A DNA stretch of 64,000 nucleotides from CAYPHA01 sp964410215 (GTDB taxonomy: Bacteria > Calditrichota > Calditrichia > Calditrichales > CAYPHA01). A program made the position numbers and the translations under genes. The notes under the pieces are model-generated. The model saw only the letters and a program-made list of their open reading frames with translations, was not told the origin of the DNA and ran no database searches. This document shows, in pieces, positions 53,460 through 62,695 of the stretch (position 1 is its first letter; each line of letters opens with the position of its first letter). Location: contig CAYPHA010000015.1 of NCBI GenBank assembly GCA_964410215.1, forward strand, positions 1-64,000, given 5' to 3'.

Positions 53460-54833
53460 CTATTTTAACCGGTATTTCTTAATCTTGTAACGCAGATTTC
53501 GTTCGGTCATACCCAGTTCTTCGGCGGCGCGTGTCTGGTTGAAATCATGATTCCGGAGGGCTGTGTGGATCAGGTCAATTTCAAAGGCTTCGATTTTTTC
53601 CTGCAGGGAACCTTTATAATAAGCCGCCGGGGAGGTCGCATGGTTCTCTGTTTCCGGGCGGTCATGGATAGGCAGGGGTAAATCACGTGTTGTCAATGTG
53701 TTTTCCCTGGCCAGGATTACGGCACGCTCGATCAGGTTTTCCAGCTCCCTTACATTACCCGGAAAATGGTGCTTCATCAGGATGTCCATTGCCTCACGTG
53801 AGACGGAATCGATATGCCGTTGATTGGCCGTGGCATATTTCCTTATAAAATGCTCGATAAGAAGCGGGATGTCTTCTTTGCGTTCCCTTAAAGGGGGGAC
53901 ATGGATATTGATTACATTGAGACGATAGTAAAAGTCCTCACGAAAGGCTGACTCACGGATCATGGTTTCCAGGTCCCTGTTCGTGGCAGCGATCAGACGC
54001 ACATCGACACGGCGTACCTGGTTGGACCCGACCCGCTGGAATTCGCCGAATTGGAGAAAACGAAGCAGTTTGACCTGCGTCGTTAAGGGAACGTCCCCAA
54101 CCTCATCCAGAAAAAGGCTGCTGCCATGGGCTTCTTCGACGCGGCCGTTCTTCTGGGCAACAGCACCGGTGAAGGCCCCCTTCTCATGGCCGAACAGTTC
54201 ACTCTCCAGCAGGTTTTCGCTGATGGCGGCACAATTAACGGTGATCAGCGGTTTATCTTTCCGGTCACTGGCGAAATGGATGGCCCTGGCAATCAATTCC
54301 TTGCCCGTGCCACTCTCTCCCCGGATCAGAATACTCGTTTTACTGCCCGCGGCCCGTGCGGCCATATTCAGGGTCTCTTCCATGACGGAGCTGTTGGTCA
54401 GAATATTAGAAAAACGGTGTTTATCCAGGAGATTCTCACGCAGCTTTTTGTTCTCATGGGTGATCTGGCGTAACTCAATGGCTCGGCGGATGAGTATTTC
54501 CAGCTCATCCAGGTCAATCGGTTTGGTCAGGTAATCGAATGCGCCGGATTTCATGGCTCCGACCGCATCTTCGATCTTTCCATAGGCGGTCATGATGATC
54601 ACTTCGATTTCGGGGTTCAGCATTTTCACTTCGCCAAGCAGGTCCAGCCCCGTTTTACCGGGCATCTTGAAATCGGTCAGCATTACATCGATAATCTGCC
54701 GTTCCACGACTTTCAATGCATCGGCCGCGTTGCTGCTGGTGAAGGTTTCGAATCCTTTTTTCCTGAGGAATCCTGCCAGCGATTCCCGCTGCACGCTTTC
54801 ATCATCAACGATTAAAATACTGTATCGTGCCAT
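53460..54833 (-). CDS. Sigma-54-dependent response regulator (NtrC/ZraR family)
   Basis: This 457-residue regulator has a receiver domain with phospho-acceptor Asp54 (MLTDFKMPGK). The AAA+ domain has Walker A GESGTGKE and the sigma-54-contacting loop EKGAFTGA. The C-terminal Fis-type helix-turn-helix is NQTRAAEELGMTERNLRYKI. It activates sigma-54 promoters when phosphorylated by the kinase encoded immediately upstream (22-bp gap). Likely targets visible here are the Spy-like gene and its own operon. Confidence 0.95.
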   Translation of the reverse strand: MARYSILIVDDESVQRESLAGFLRKKGFETFTSSNAADALKVVERQIIDVMLTDFKMPGKTGLDLLGEVKMLNPEIEVIIMTAYGKIEDAVGAMKSGAFDYLTKPIDLDELEILIRRAIELRQITHENKKLRENLLDKHRFSNILTNSSVMEETLNMAARAAGSKTSILIRGESGTGKELIARAIHFASDRKDKPLITVNCAAISENLLESELFGHEKGAFTGAVAQKNGRVEEAHGSSLFLDEVGDVPLTTQVKLLRFLQFGEFQRVGSNQVRRVDVRLIAATNRDLETMIRESAFREDFYYRLNVINIHVPPLRERKEDIPLLIEHFIRKYATANQRHIDSVSREAMDILMKHHFPGNVRELENLIERAVILARENTLTTRDLPLPIHDRPETENHATSPAAYYKGSLQEKIEAFEIDLIHTALRNHDFNQTRAAEELGMTERNLRYKIKKYRLK

Positions 54834-54855
54834 GGATTATCCCGTTTTTATACTG

Positions 54856-56880
54856 TTAGTCCTGCGGGAGGAAGATCCGAACCCGTGTGCCGTTGTTCAC
54901 AGAGGAATCTTTCTCGTACGGACTTTCAATCTGCAGCTTTCCGCCATGGGCGGAAATGATTTTTTCCACGATGCTGAGGCCGAGCCCGGAGCCTTTTTCT
55001 TTCGTTGTAAAATACAAATCGAATATTTTTTCCTGAATTTCTTCGAGGATGCCGCTGCCTTCGTCTTCAATGCTGAGGATCATCCAGCCATCGTTTTCCG
55101 ATGCATTTACCAGAATAACAGAACCTTCGGTCGAAGCTTCCACGGCGTTTTTGAGTATATTTATAAGAACCTGATTCATCTGATCGCGGTCCACTCTGAC
55201 AACCGATTCGCTGAGGGTGCCGGTTTTAATGTGTATGCTTTTTTCTTCACAAAGCGATGAGAGCAGAGGCAGTGCATTCTGAATCAGGGAAGCCGCCGGG
55301 ACGGTTTCCGGTTTCAGCTCAGGGGTTCGCGCATAGGAGAGAAAGGATTCAATGATATCATTTATCCGGGCGGTTTCCATGCGGATAGACCGGGTCATCT
55401 CATCGAATTCCCTGTTCTCGATCTCCGGACGGTATTCTTTGCCGATGCGCTGGGCCAGAACACCGATGCCGTTGAGCGGGTTCCTGATTTCATGGGCCAC
55501 CCGCGAAGCCAGGTTCCCCATGGCCACCAGTTTGCTGCGCCGGCGTCGCAAGGTTTCCAGTTCTTTCCGGCTGGTATAATCCTTTATCATCACAATATAA
55601 ATAAGATTTTCTTCGTTCTGTTCCGTATAAGGATAGGCATTTGCACTTAAAAGAAGGTGATGGTTGTTTCCCTTATATGACCGTTCCATAGGCACATCCT
55701 GCATCCGTTGAAAATTACGGATTTTATGCAGGATCTCCTCACTGAACACAGTGCTGATAGCGTCAATGCTTTTTATCGTCTCGTTCTCCCTGAGGCCCAG
55801 CAGGGCCAGGGCGGCCTGGTTTATGGTTCGAATTGTCCTGTTTTCATCGGTAACAATAACGCCTTCATCCATCCTGTCAATAACCGCGCTGCTGAAGGTC
55901 TGCACTTCGCGGAATTTTCTCTGTAGCAGTGTCAGGCTTTGTCGTTTTAGGGCGTAAATGGACAGGATAGCCAGCATCCCGAAAATAAACAGGCTGTAAT
56001 AGATAAAACGCTGAACCTGTGCGGCCTGCAGGTGCTCAAGCTGCTGTGTTGAAAGACCGATACGGGCGGTTAATCCCTCCGGATTCTGATGAATATATTC
56101 AAAGATGTCATTTCCGCCGGACACATACAGGTGCCAGGCTGAGAGGCCTGCTTCGGGCGCTTCCAGAGGCGGGAGCTGATTCGGTTCCAACAGACCGCTG
56201 TGTGCGACCACGCGTTGTCCTGAGCTGAGATGCAGGTACAGGATCGTCGGGTTTTGAACGATCTGGTCGACCCAGTTACGGATACCAAGCAGCCGCCTGT
56301 GCTGTCCCGGTGGTGTGCTGTGGGGAAAGATAACAATGAACCCGCGGTTATATAACCTTCGCACGATTACGGCCTGATCGATACCAGGGGGTGCGCCCGG
56401 TTTTAGCGGCATGGCAAAGTATTCGGAATCCCGCAGTTCAAGTTCGCTGCGGATCTGTCGGACGAACGCTTCCCTGTCAGGAATAAACCGGGGGAAGCTT
56501 TCCGGTTTTTCAAGACGAAGGTCGGAATCAAAAAACAGAATATCCCTTACAGGGCCGAAGCCCCGCATGCGTCTGTTGCGTCCGTGCCGGCTGTAATTCA
56601 GACTGTCCAGTTGCCTGAAATAGCGGCCAAGATCAGCGATGCGGTTTTCCATGGCCCGTTCCAGTTGCTGGTCGGAGGCGAGTATGGCGCCGCCGCTGTG
56701 TATGATCGTTTTTGTCAGGATGTCTCCCTGGCTGCGCCACAATTCCATCAGGTCTTTTTTCTGTTCCTGGTAGTCGAAAAAGGATGAAACAAAAATAAAC
56801 ACAGCCAGGGCGGCAATCAGCAGAAAGCCCCAGACGGTTATGCCTGAAAAAAACGAACGCGCGGACTTAAAACGTTGCAT
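54856..56880 (-). CDS. Membrane sensor histidine kinase with PAS domain
   Basis: This 674-residue kinase has a membrane helix at about 15-35, a periplasmic sensor region (about 40-290), a second membrane helix near 300-320, a PAS domain (VIDRMDEGVIVTDENRTIRT), a dimerisation domain with His463 (RVAHEIRNPLNG) and an ATPase domain (NILKNAVEA, DEGSGI, GSGLGLSIV). It phosphorylates the adjacent NtrC-type regulator. The ATG at 56880 follows AGGAACACC; an upstream GTG at 56895 is less likely. Confidence 0.93.
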   Translation of the reverse strand: MQRFKSARSFFSGITVWGFLLIAALAVFIFVSSFFDYQEQKKDLMELWRSQGDILTKTIIHSGGAILASDQQLERAMENRIADLGRYFRQLDSLNYSRHGRNRRMRGFGPVRDILFFDSDLRLEKPESFPRFIPDREAFVRQIRSELELRDSEYFAMPLKPGAPPGIDQAVIVRRLYNRGFIVIFPHSTPPGQHRRLLGIRNWVDQIVQNPTILYLHLSSGQRVVAHSGLLEPNQLPPLEAPEAGLSAWHLYVSGGNDIFEYIHQNPEGLTARIGLSTQQLEHLQAAQVQRFIYYSLFIFGMLAILSIYALKRQSLTLLQRKFREVQTFSSAVIDRMDEGVIVTDENRTIRTINQAALALLGLRENETIKSIDAISTVFSEEILHKIRNFQRMQDVPMERSYKGNNHHLLLSANAYPYTEQNEENLIYIVMIKDYTSRKELETLRRRRSKLVAMGNLASRVAHEIRNPLNGIGVLAQRIGKEYRPEIENREFDEMTRSIRMETARINDIIESFLSYARTPELKPETVPAASLIQNALPLLSSLCEEKSIHIKTGTLSESVVRVDRDQMNQVLINILKNAVEASTEGSVILVNASENDGWMILSIEDEGSGILEEIQEKIFDLYFTTKEKGSGLGLSIVEKIISAHGGKLQIESPYEKDSSVNNGTRVRIFLPQD

Positions 56881-56930
56881 GGTGTTCCTAATCACTTATA
56901 TCAGATAAAACTAAAGGCAGGAAGGATCCA

Positions 56931-56947
56931 TTGCAATAATTATTCCA
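56931..56947 (-). promoter_or_regulatory. Sigma-54 promoter of the kinase-regulator operon
   Basis: On the minus strand TGGAAT-AATTA-TTGCAA has the same 17-nt layout as the promoter at 53366, with GG and GC 10 nt apart. The only deviation is A for C after TGG. The start would lie near 56921, 41 nt before the ATG. It suggests autoregulation. Confidence 0.72.
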
Positions 56948-57027
56948 TCTTGGAATGTAACGATCTGTATTGTAACTTAGATAAACAGTGTGATTCAACA
57001 GGCAATCCCGAATACGGAGGTAAGTTT

Positions 57028-58884
57028 ATGACTCGTCATTTGAGAAACATTTTAGTAAGCGGTCTTCTATTCATTTTGTCTTCCTGTGCTTCCGAAGGTT
57101 CGTTCCGTTTTGCTGTTTTCAGCGACATCCATATTATGGAGGGGACAAACGCGGCAGCGGACCTCAGCCTGGCTGTGCAGGATGCCAACAGCCAGGATCT
57201 GGATTTTGTCCTGGTCAGCGGTGATATAACGGATATGAATATTGGTGATAACCTTCAGGTGGCCAGGCAGATACTCGATAGTCTGGCGTGTCCATATTAT
57301 ATCATCCCCGGGAACCATGATACCAAGTGGTCCGGAAGCGCCGGTTACAATTTTACACTGCTTTGGGGAGCGGATAAGTTTTCATTCGATCATGATGGTT
57401 ACCGCTTTATCGGATTCCATCAGGGACCGGTTTTACGGATGGACGACGGACACGTGACGATTCAGGATCTGAAATGGCTTGAAAAAGAGCTGGAGCATCT
57501 GGAAACACCGGATCAGCCGGTCATATTGGTGATGCATTACTCACTGGATAATTCCGTAGATAACTGGTATCAGGTCGCTGATCTTATTGAACCCTATAAT
57601 ATTGAATTAATTATCCACGGGCACGGGCACCGAAACCGTCTGACTTCATATGAAGGGATTCCCGCCGTAATGGTCCGGTCAACATTACGTGGAAGGGACG
57701 CACGGGGCGGATATAATATCGCGGAAGTTACCGGAGACAGTATCCTGTTTCATGAACGCATTCCCGGCGTTGAAACGAAGGCACCATGGTGTCGTATGGC
57801 GTTTGACGGCAGCAGTTCGGTTACTGCAGATTCAAAAAACGATAATCGTCCGGATTACGCTATAAATGACAAATACGATGGCGTAAGCGTTACATGGAGA
57901 CAATTTACCGGTTATTCGATGACGGCATCGCCGGAAACTTTTGACGGTATGGTCTATACCGGAGATTTCAGCGGCACGCTGCGAAGTCTGAATGTGAAGG
58001 ATGGAACCGAAAACTGGTCTTATAAGTGCGGAGGCCCGATCATGGCCACACCGGCCGTCAGTGAAAAAATGGTTGTTTTTACATCGGCCGACAGCTCCGT
58101 TTACGCACTGGACAGGAAGACCGGTAAACGGGTATGGCGTCATACTACCGGCGCCCCGAATCTGGCTGTTCCTGTTATTCAGGGAAATACGGTTTTTGTT
58201 GGCGGAAGTGACCATACATTCCGGGCGGTGGATCTCACTACAGGAAAACCGGTCTGGGCGTATACCGACGTCGAAGGCTATGTTGAAACCCGGCCACTGG
58301 TATATAACGGCTCCGTTATTTTTGGGGCCTGGGATGAATCCCTGTATGCCCTGGACATCCGGAATGGAGCGCTCTTGTGGAAATGGCAGGACGGCCGCCC
58401 GGGCAAACTCTACTCGCCGGCGGCCTGCTGGCCGGTCGCGGCTGACGGCGTCGTATATGTTGTCGCACCTGACCGCGTTCTGACGGCTATCGATCATCAA
58501 TCCGGCAAAACGCTGTGGCGATCCAAACGGCATCAGGTGCGGGAGACCATCGGAATTTCTGCAGACAGGAAACGGGTGTATGCGCGTTGTATGCGGGATA
58601 CGGTATTCGCTGTTTCGACCAGCAGCCGGGATTACCGGGAAATATGGGTGGAAAACTATGAATACGGCTATGATATCGCCCCCTCCATGCCCGTCGAATG
58701 CGACGGTACCCTGTTTTTTGGTACCAAGAACGGCCTGATCGTCGCTTCCGACGCGCGAACAGGTCGGTTGAAATGGAAATACAAACTGGGCAATGCCCTG
58801 ATCAACACGGTTAAACCGCTGGATGACAGGAACGTCATTGTGGCAAACATGGACGGTATTGTTGTCCGTCTGACCGGATTTTAA
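57028..58884 (+). CDS. Metallophosphoesterase fused to PQQ-type beta-propeller, lipoprotein
   Basis: This 618-residue protein has a lipoprotein signal (LSSC). The calcineurin-like metallophosphoesterase domain follows at about 25-240, with metal motifs FSDIHIM, VSGDITD, PGNHD, VMHYS and HGHGHRN. A beta-propeller of about 370 residues comes next, with repeated PQQ-like units (VYALDRKTGKRVWRHTTG, AVDLTTGKPVWAYTD, LYALDIRNGALLWKW). The phosphoesterase substrate is unknown; the propeller probably binds a partner. GGAGG lies 7 nt before the ATG at 57028. An upstream in-frame extension lacks the signal. Confidence 0.9.
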   Translation: MTRHLRNILVSGLLFILSSCASEGSFRFAVFSDIHIMEGTNAAADLSLAVQDANSQDLDFVLVSGDITDMNIGDNLQVARQILDSLACPYYIIPGNHDTKWSGSAGYNFTLLWGADKFSFDHDGYRFIGFHQGPVLRMDDGHVTIQDLKWLEKELEHLETPDQPVILVMHYSLDNSVDNWYQVADLIEPYNIELIIHGHGHRNRLTSYEGIPAVMVRSTLRGRDARGGYNIAEVTGDSILFHERIPGVETKAPWCRMAFDGSSSVTADSKNDNRPDYAINDKYDGVSVTWRQFTGYSMTASPETFDGMVYTGDFSGTLRSLNVKDGTENWSYKCGGPIMATPAVSEKMVVFTSADSSVYALDRKTGKRVWRHTTGAPNLAVPVIQGNTVFVGGSDHTFRAVDLTTGKPVWAYTDVEGYVETRPLVYNGSVIFGAWDESLYALDIRNGALLWKWQDGRPGKLYSPAACWPVAADGVVYVVAPDRVLTAIDHQSGKTLWRSKRHQVRETIGISADRKRVYARCMRDTVFAVSTSSRDYREIWVENYEYGYDIAPSMPVECDGTLFFGTKNGLIVASDARTGRLKWKYKLGNALINTVKPLDDRNVIVANMDGIVVRLTGF

Positions 58885-58963
58885 ATTATTTGAGAAGATG
58901 GTTTGTTCGTTACACTTTAAACGGATAAAAAACCAAACGCATATAATAAAACAGGAGTGAGAT

Positions 58964-60154
58964 ATGGCAGCAAAGATTGAAAAAAAAGAACTGGAGACCT
59001 GGGCTGACTATCTGTTGGACTATTCTCTGGGCGGTGTGCAGAAAGATGATGTAATCATGGTAAAAGGGGAGCATATTACCTGGCCTTTAATGTCGGTTTT
59101 GCAGGATAAAATCTTTGCAGCAGGGGGCATTGCGGATATCAACCTGGTTCCGCCTGATAACGATCGCGGTAAAGTCTGGGGAGCCTCCATGGCTCGTCAC
59201 GGAAGCCTGGCACAGATACAAAGGGTACCGGCCTGGCATAAAGAACGCTATGAGGCGATGACGAAGTATATCGAAATTTTGGGCGCTGAGAACCCTGCAT
59301 TTTATGCCGAAGTCCCGGATGAAACAGGGCAGGCCATCATGCGCGCTGATGAGCCGTATAAATCGATCCGGTTATTCAAACCATGGGTTCTGACCCTTTT
59401 CCCGACGCAGGGATTTGCCGATCTCGAAGGTATGTCACTGGAAGAGTACACCCGTGTCGTTGTGAATGCCTCCATGGTTGACCCGCGTTTACTCGATGAG
59501 CTTGAAGATGACATTTACCGCGTACTGAATAAAGGAAATACCATCCGAATCATTACTAAAAATCCGGAGAAGGATCAGAGACTGGAGCTTTCCATGAATA
59601 TCGCTGACCGCTATGTCGTCAAATGCACAGGTAAACGAAATTTTCCCGATGGAGAGGTCTTTACCAGCCCGAATTCCGATACGGTCGAGGGGGAAATTTT
59701 CGTCGATCTTCCGGTTGCCTATGGCGGAACAACCATACAGGGGATTTATCTGAGGTTTGAAAAAGGAAAAATTACCGACTATGCAGCGCTGCAGGGGTAT
59801 GAAAGCCTGAAAAAAATAATTGAAACCGATGAAGGATCCCACCGGCTCGGAGAGGTGGCACTCGGAATGAACACCGGAATTGAAAAAGTACTGAAACATC
59901 CGCTTTTTGTTGAAAAGGTGGGCGGAACGCTTCACATCGCCATCGGTGCGAGCTATCCGGAATGTTATACGGAAGATGCCAATTCAGAAGCGGGCAAGAA
60001 AGAACTGGATGATTATTTCCGTCAGGGAAAACTCAACCGTTCGGCCCAGCATGTGGATATCGTAACGGATTTCAGACCCGGAGGCGCCGGAGAGGCGGTT
60101 TATATCGATGATGTGAAACTGGAAATAAAAAATAATATCTGGGTCACCGGCTGA
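58964..60154 (+). CDS. M29 family aminopeptidase
   Basis: This 396-residue metallo-aminopeptidase resembles Thermus AmpT/Bacillus AmpS and releases N-terminal residues from peptides with two Co or Zn ions. Family motifs are visible: the GEVFTSP Glu, LGEVALGMN Glu, HIAIGASYPECY and AQHVDIVTD with the last His and Asp ligands. The length is typical. AGGAGTGAG lies just before the ATG. It is cytoplasmic and apparently monocistronic. Confidence 0.92.
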   Translation: MAAKIEKKELETWADYLLDYSLGGVQKDDVIMVKGEHITWPLMSVLQDKIFAAGGIADINLVPPDNDRGKVWGASMARHGSLAQIQRVPAWHKERYEAMTKYIEILGAENPAFYAEVPDETGQAIMRADEPYKSIRLFKPWVLTLFPTQGFADLEGMSLEEYTRVVVNASMVDPRLLDELEDDIYRVLNKGNTIRIITKNPEKDQRLELSMNIADRYVVKCTGKRNFPDGEVFTSPNSDTVEGEIFVDLPVAYGGTTIQGIYLRFEKGKITDYAALQGYESLKKIIETDEGSHRLGEVALGMNTGIEKVLKHPLFVEKVGGTLHIAIGASYPECYTEDANSEAGKKELDDYFRQGKLNRSAQHVDIVTDFRPGGAGEAVYIDDVKLEIKNNIWVTG

Positions 60155-60175
60155 GGCTCTTCAGGAGTAAAATAA

Positions 60176-60200
60176 AAAACGGCGGGCATACCGCCGTTTT
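60176..60200. terminator. Bidirectional terminator
   Basis: AAAACGGCGG, loop GCATA and CCGCCGTTTT form a perfect 10-bp stem between the convergent aminopeptidase and trxB genes, giving a T-run on either strand. Confidence 0.88.
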
Positions 60201-60201
60201 G

Positions 60202-61128
60202 TTAGCTTTCCAGAAAATGCTCGGAATCGAGGGCTGCCATGCAGCCGGAACCGGCAGCGGTAATGGCCTGTCTGTAAATTTTGTCCTGAACGTCGCCACA
60301 GGCAAAAACGCCGGGAATATCCGTGCGGGTTGAATCAGGTTCCGTAAGGATATAACCGCTTTCATCCATCTTGATCTGACCTTCAAAAATCTGTGTATTC
60401 GGAATATGCCCGATGGCCATGAAGATGCCGTCGGTTTTCATTTCGCTGATTTCTCCGGTAGCCGTATCTTTGAGTTTTACCCCGGTTACAAAATCGTCGC
60501 CTATAATATCTTCAATGACTTTATTCAGGGCAAATTCGATCTTGGGATTATCCTGTGCCTTTTTTATCATGATTTTTGATGCCCGGAATTCAGAGCGTCT
60601 GTGAACGACGGTGACTTTTTTAGCGAATTTGGTCAGGAAGGTTGCTTCTTCCATGGCGGAATCCCCGCCACCAACCACCAGGATCTCCTTATCGCGGAAG
60701 AAAAATCCGTCACAGGTGGCACAGGCTGATACGCCTTTACCCATCAATCGCTTTTCCGATTCCAGGCCGAGAAGACGGGCCGAAGCGCCGGTGGCAATAA
60801 TAACGGAATCCGCCGTGTAGGTTGTTCCCTCACTCTCGATGACAAAGGGGCGTTTTGATAAATCAACAGATGTTGCGGCTTTAAACTGTACTTCTGCATT
60901 AAAGCGCTGCGCCTGGGCACGCATCTCTTCCATTAATTTCGGTCCCATGATGCCGTCCTGGAAACCGGGATAGTTATCAACTTCGGTGGTAATGGTCAGC
61001 TGACCGCCCGGCTGGTTCCCTTCCAGAATGAGCGGTTTCAGGTCCGCCCGCGCAGAATAAATGGCAGCAGTTAAACCTGCGGGCCCTGATCCGATGATCA
61101 CGACTTTGTAATGGTTGTTTTCGGACAT
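60202..61128 (-). CDS. trxB: Thioredoxin reductase (NADPH)
   Basis: This 308-residue flavoprotein passes electrons from NADPH to thioredoxin. It has FAD motif GSGPAGLTAA (13-22), the redox pair CATC (Cys136, Cys139), NADPH motif GGGDSAMEEA and the C-terminal FAD motif GVFACGDVQD. The length is normal. GGAGGA precedes the ATG. It could also reduce the thioredoxin used by the neighbouring class II ribonucleotide reductase. Confidence 0.96.
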   Translation of the reverse strand: MSENNHYKVVIIGSGPAGLTAAIYSARADLKPLILEGNQPGGQLTITTEVDNYPGFQDGIMGPKLMEEMRAQAQRFNAEVQFKAATSVDLSKRPFVIESEGTTYTADSVIIATGASARLLGLESEKRLMGKGVSACATCDGFFFRDKEILVVGGGDSAMEEATFLTKFAKKVTVVHRRSEFRASKIMIKKAQDNPKIEFALNKVIEDIIGDDFVTGVKLKDTATGEISEMKTDGIFMAIGHIPNTQIFEGQIKMDESGYILTEPDSTRTDIPGVFACGDVQDKIYRQAITAAGSGCMAALDSEHFLES

Positions 61129-61263
61129 CTATTGTTCCTCCGGTTACTCTTTCTTAAAACAGAAATTTAATGGTTCAAATCTTAAAATTCTATAAATTTT
61201 TTCTATCAGAGTTTTGATGCCCTTATATCCAAATAGTTACAATTTCTATCCGGTCTTAATTAA

Positions 61264-61341
61264 ATGTCTGTAATTAACGTACGAACCTTGCACTATTTGG
61301 ATCATTGTGCGCATATTAACCGTATAATTAATTGCAGACAT
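61264..61341 (+). promoter_or_regulatory. Long-range inverted repeat upstream of the BtuF-like gene
   Basis: ATGTCTGTAATTAA (61264-61277) and TTAATTGCAGACAT (61328-61341) pair in 13 of 14 positions across a 50-nt interval that ends at the Shine-Dalgarno sequence. If transcribed, it could close an RNA element of about 78 nt. No cobalamin-riboswitch B12 box is visible, so the nature of the element is open. Confidence 0.45.
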
Positions 61342-61355
61342 ATAAGGAGAGTAGT

Positions 61356-62213
61356 ATGGCCATAGTGCGCTACCTGCTGCTGGTTTTTCTGATAGTTTTC
61401 GGCTGTCAAGACGATAAAACGACGCTTCAGCCGGGAAATGGATTTATATCATTGTCGCCCCATATTACAGAAATTGTTTATGCAATCGGAGGGGAGGACC
61501 ACCTGGCCGGAATCACCGATTTCTGTGATTATCCGCCTGTAACGGCAGAAAAGGCCCGCATCGGCGGACTCCTGAACCCGAATATCGAGAAAATTATTTC
61601 ATTGAAACCAGCATTTCTGATCGGATTACCTTCGCACCGGGATCTGGCTGTAAAATTATCACCGTATGGGCTGGATATCCATATGTTGCCCAATGAAACC
61701 ATTGAAGATGTCCTGCTTACGATTGATTCGGTCGGCGTGTTGACGGGCAGGCGGCAAGCGGCCGCAGAACTAACCACCCGGTTGCGGGAATCCCTGTATC
61801 CCGCAGCGCAGAAGCCGCACGATGCACCCCGGGCTATGCTGGTGATCGGCCGCACGGACGGAACACCCCGGAATATTACAGTTGCCGGTCCGGGAACCTT
61901 TATTCATGAAATCTGGGAAAGAGCCGGCGGCAGAAACCTGTTCGCGGATCTGTCCACACGATACAGCATTGTAAGTCGCGAAGCCATACTGACACGAAAC
62001 CCGGAAGTGATCCTGGAATTCAGACCGCTGCCGGATGCTTCCGAAGAACAGGTGGCCCTGATAAAATCAGAATGGAATACGCTGGGTGCGCTGGAAGCTG
62101 TAAAAAAGGGAAATATTTTTATTCTGACGAACCGGGCATACCTGATTCCAGGTCCCCGGATGTCGTTGCTGAATCGTGAATGTATCAAAATCATCGGAGG
62201 TTTAAAGCGATAA
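61356..62213 (+). CDS. BtuF/FecB-like ABC transporter substrate-binding lipoprotein
   Basis: This 285-residue lipoprotein (VFGC, Cys17) has the periplasmic binding fold of cobalamin and siderophore transporters. Phrases close to BtuF are SLSPHITEIVYAIGGEDHLA, GITDFCDYPP and GGLLNPNIEKIISLKPAFLI. I start at the ATG at 61356, preceded by AAGGAG. A TTG at 61332 would add a non-signal leader. No permease or ATPase is adjacent; a BtuC-like permease is at 36053. Cobalamin is a plausible ligand given the cobalamin-type reductase gene next door, but iron chelates remain possible. Confidence 0.87.
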   Translation: MAIVRYLLLVFLIVFGCQDDKTTLQPGNGFISLSPHITEIVYAIGGEDHLAGITDFCDYPPVTAEKARIGGLLNPNIEKIISLKPAFLIGLPSHRDLAVKLSPYGLDIHMLPNETIEDVLLTIDSVGVLTGRRQAAAELTTRLRESLYPAAQKPHDAPRAMLVIGRTDGTPRNITVAGPGTFIHEIWERAGGRNLFADLSTRYSIVSREAILTRNPEVILEFRPLPDASEEQVALIKSEWNTLGALEAVKKGNIFILTNRAYLIPGPRMSLLNRECIKIIGGLKR

Positions 62214-62695
62214 TTTCCCCGGAATTTTTAAGATAAAACGGTTGTTTAAAAGGATGGTTTTATTCGTTTGTGGCTGTCTCACTTTTTAGTGTAAATACAA
62301 TACGAACTGATTCAGGTGGGCATCCGGTTGCAGGGATAGCGTCAGGCCTTGCCGGGACAGTAATTACAGTGCGTTTACCCGTGATCAGAAGTGTTCGGGG
62401 ATACATGGGAGGCGGATGGTCCGGAGGCAATGTTAGTAAAATGTTAATTTTTATAAACATTTGATATTTATATGTTTATGATGTAAAAAAATGAAAAATG
62501 CTTAAATTTTTATTTTCCAAAGGCGGTCAAATTACTTATATTAAAATCCAGCGATCAGACTAAATCTTACCTGAAATTTTTATTGATATTTATACCCTAA
62601 TTAAATTTTAGGTAGTGGTTTTTTTTGTGTTTTTTTCAGCAACAACAAACGTAATTTCGCATTCATATTCAATATAATCTTTGGAGCGATACCCA
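62214..62695. other. AT-rich intergenic region before nrdJ
   Basis: These 482 bases contain no gene I can support. Short open frames on both strands (about 62260-62464) lack ribosome sites and protein-like character. An imperfect CCTAA/TTAGG hairpin followed by GTAGTGG and eight T lies near 62598-62629 and might be an attenuator. I see neither a cobalamin riboswitch B12 box nor an NrdR box. Confidence 0.4.

Noticed and set aside
62260..62464. Small open frames on both strands before nrdJ
   Set aside because: No ribosome site, no family character and overlapping on opposite strands; composition looks non-coding.
62214..62695. Cobalamin riboswitch before nrdJ
   Set aside because: No B12 box or typical stem order is visible; the region is simply AT- and T-rich.
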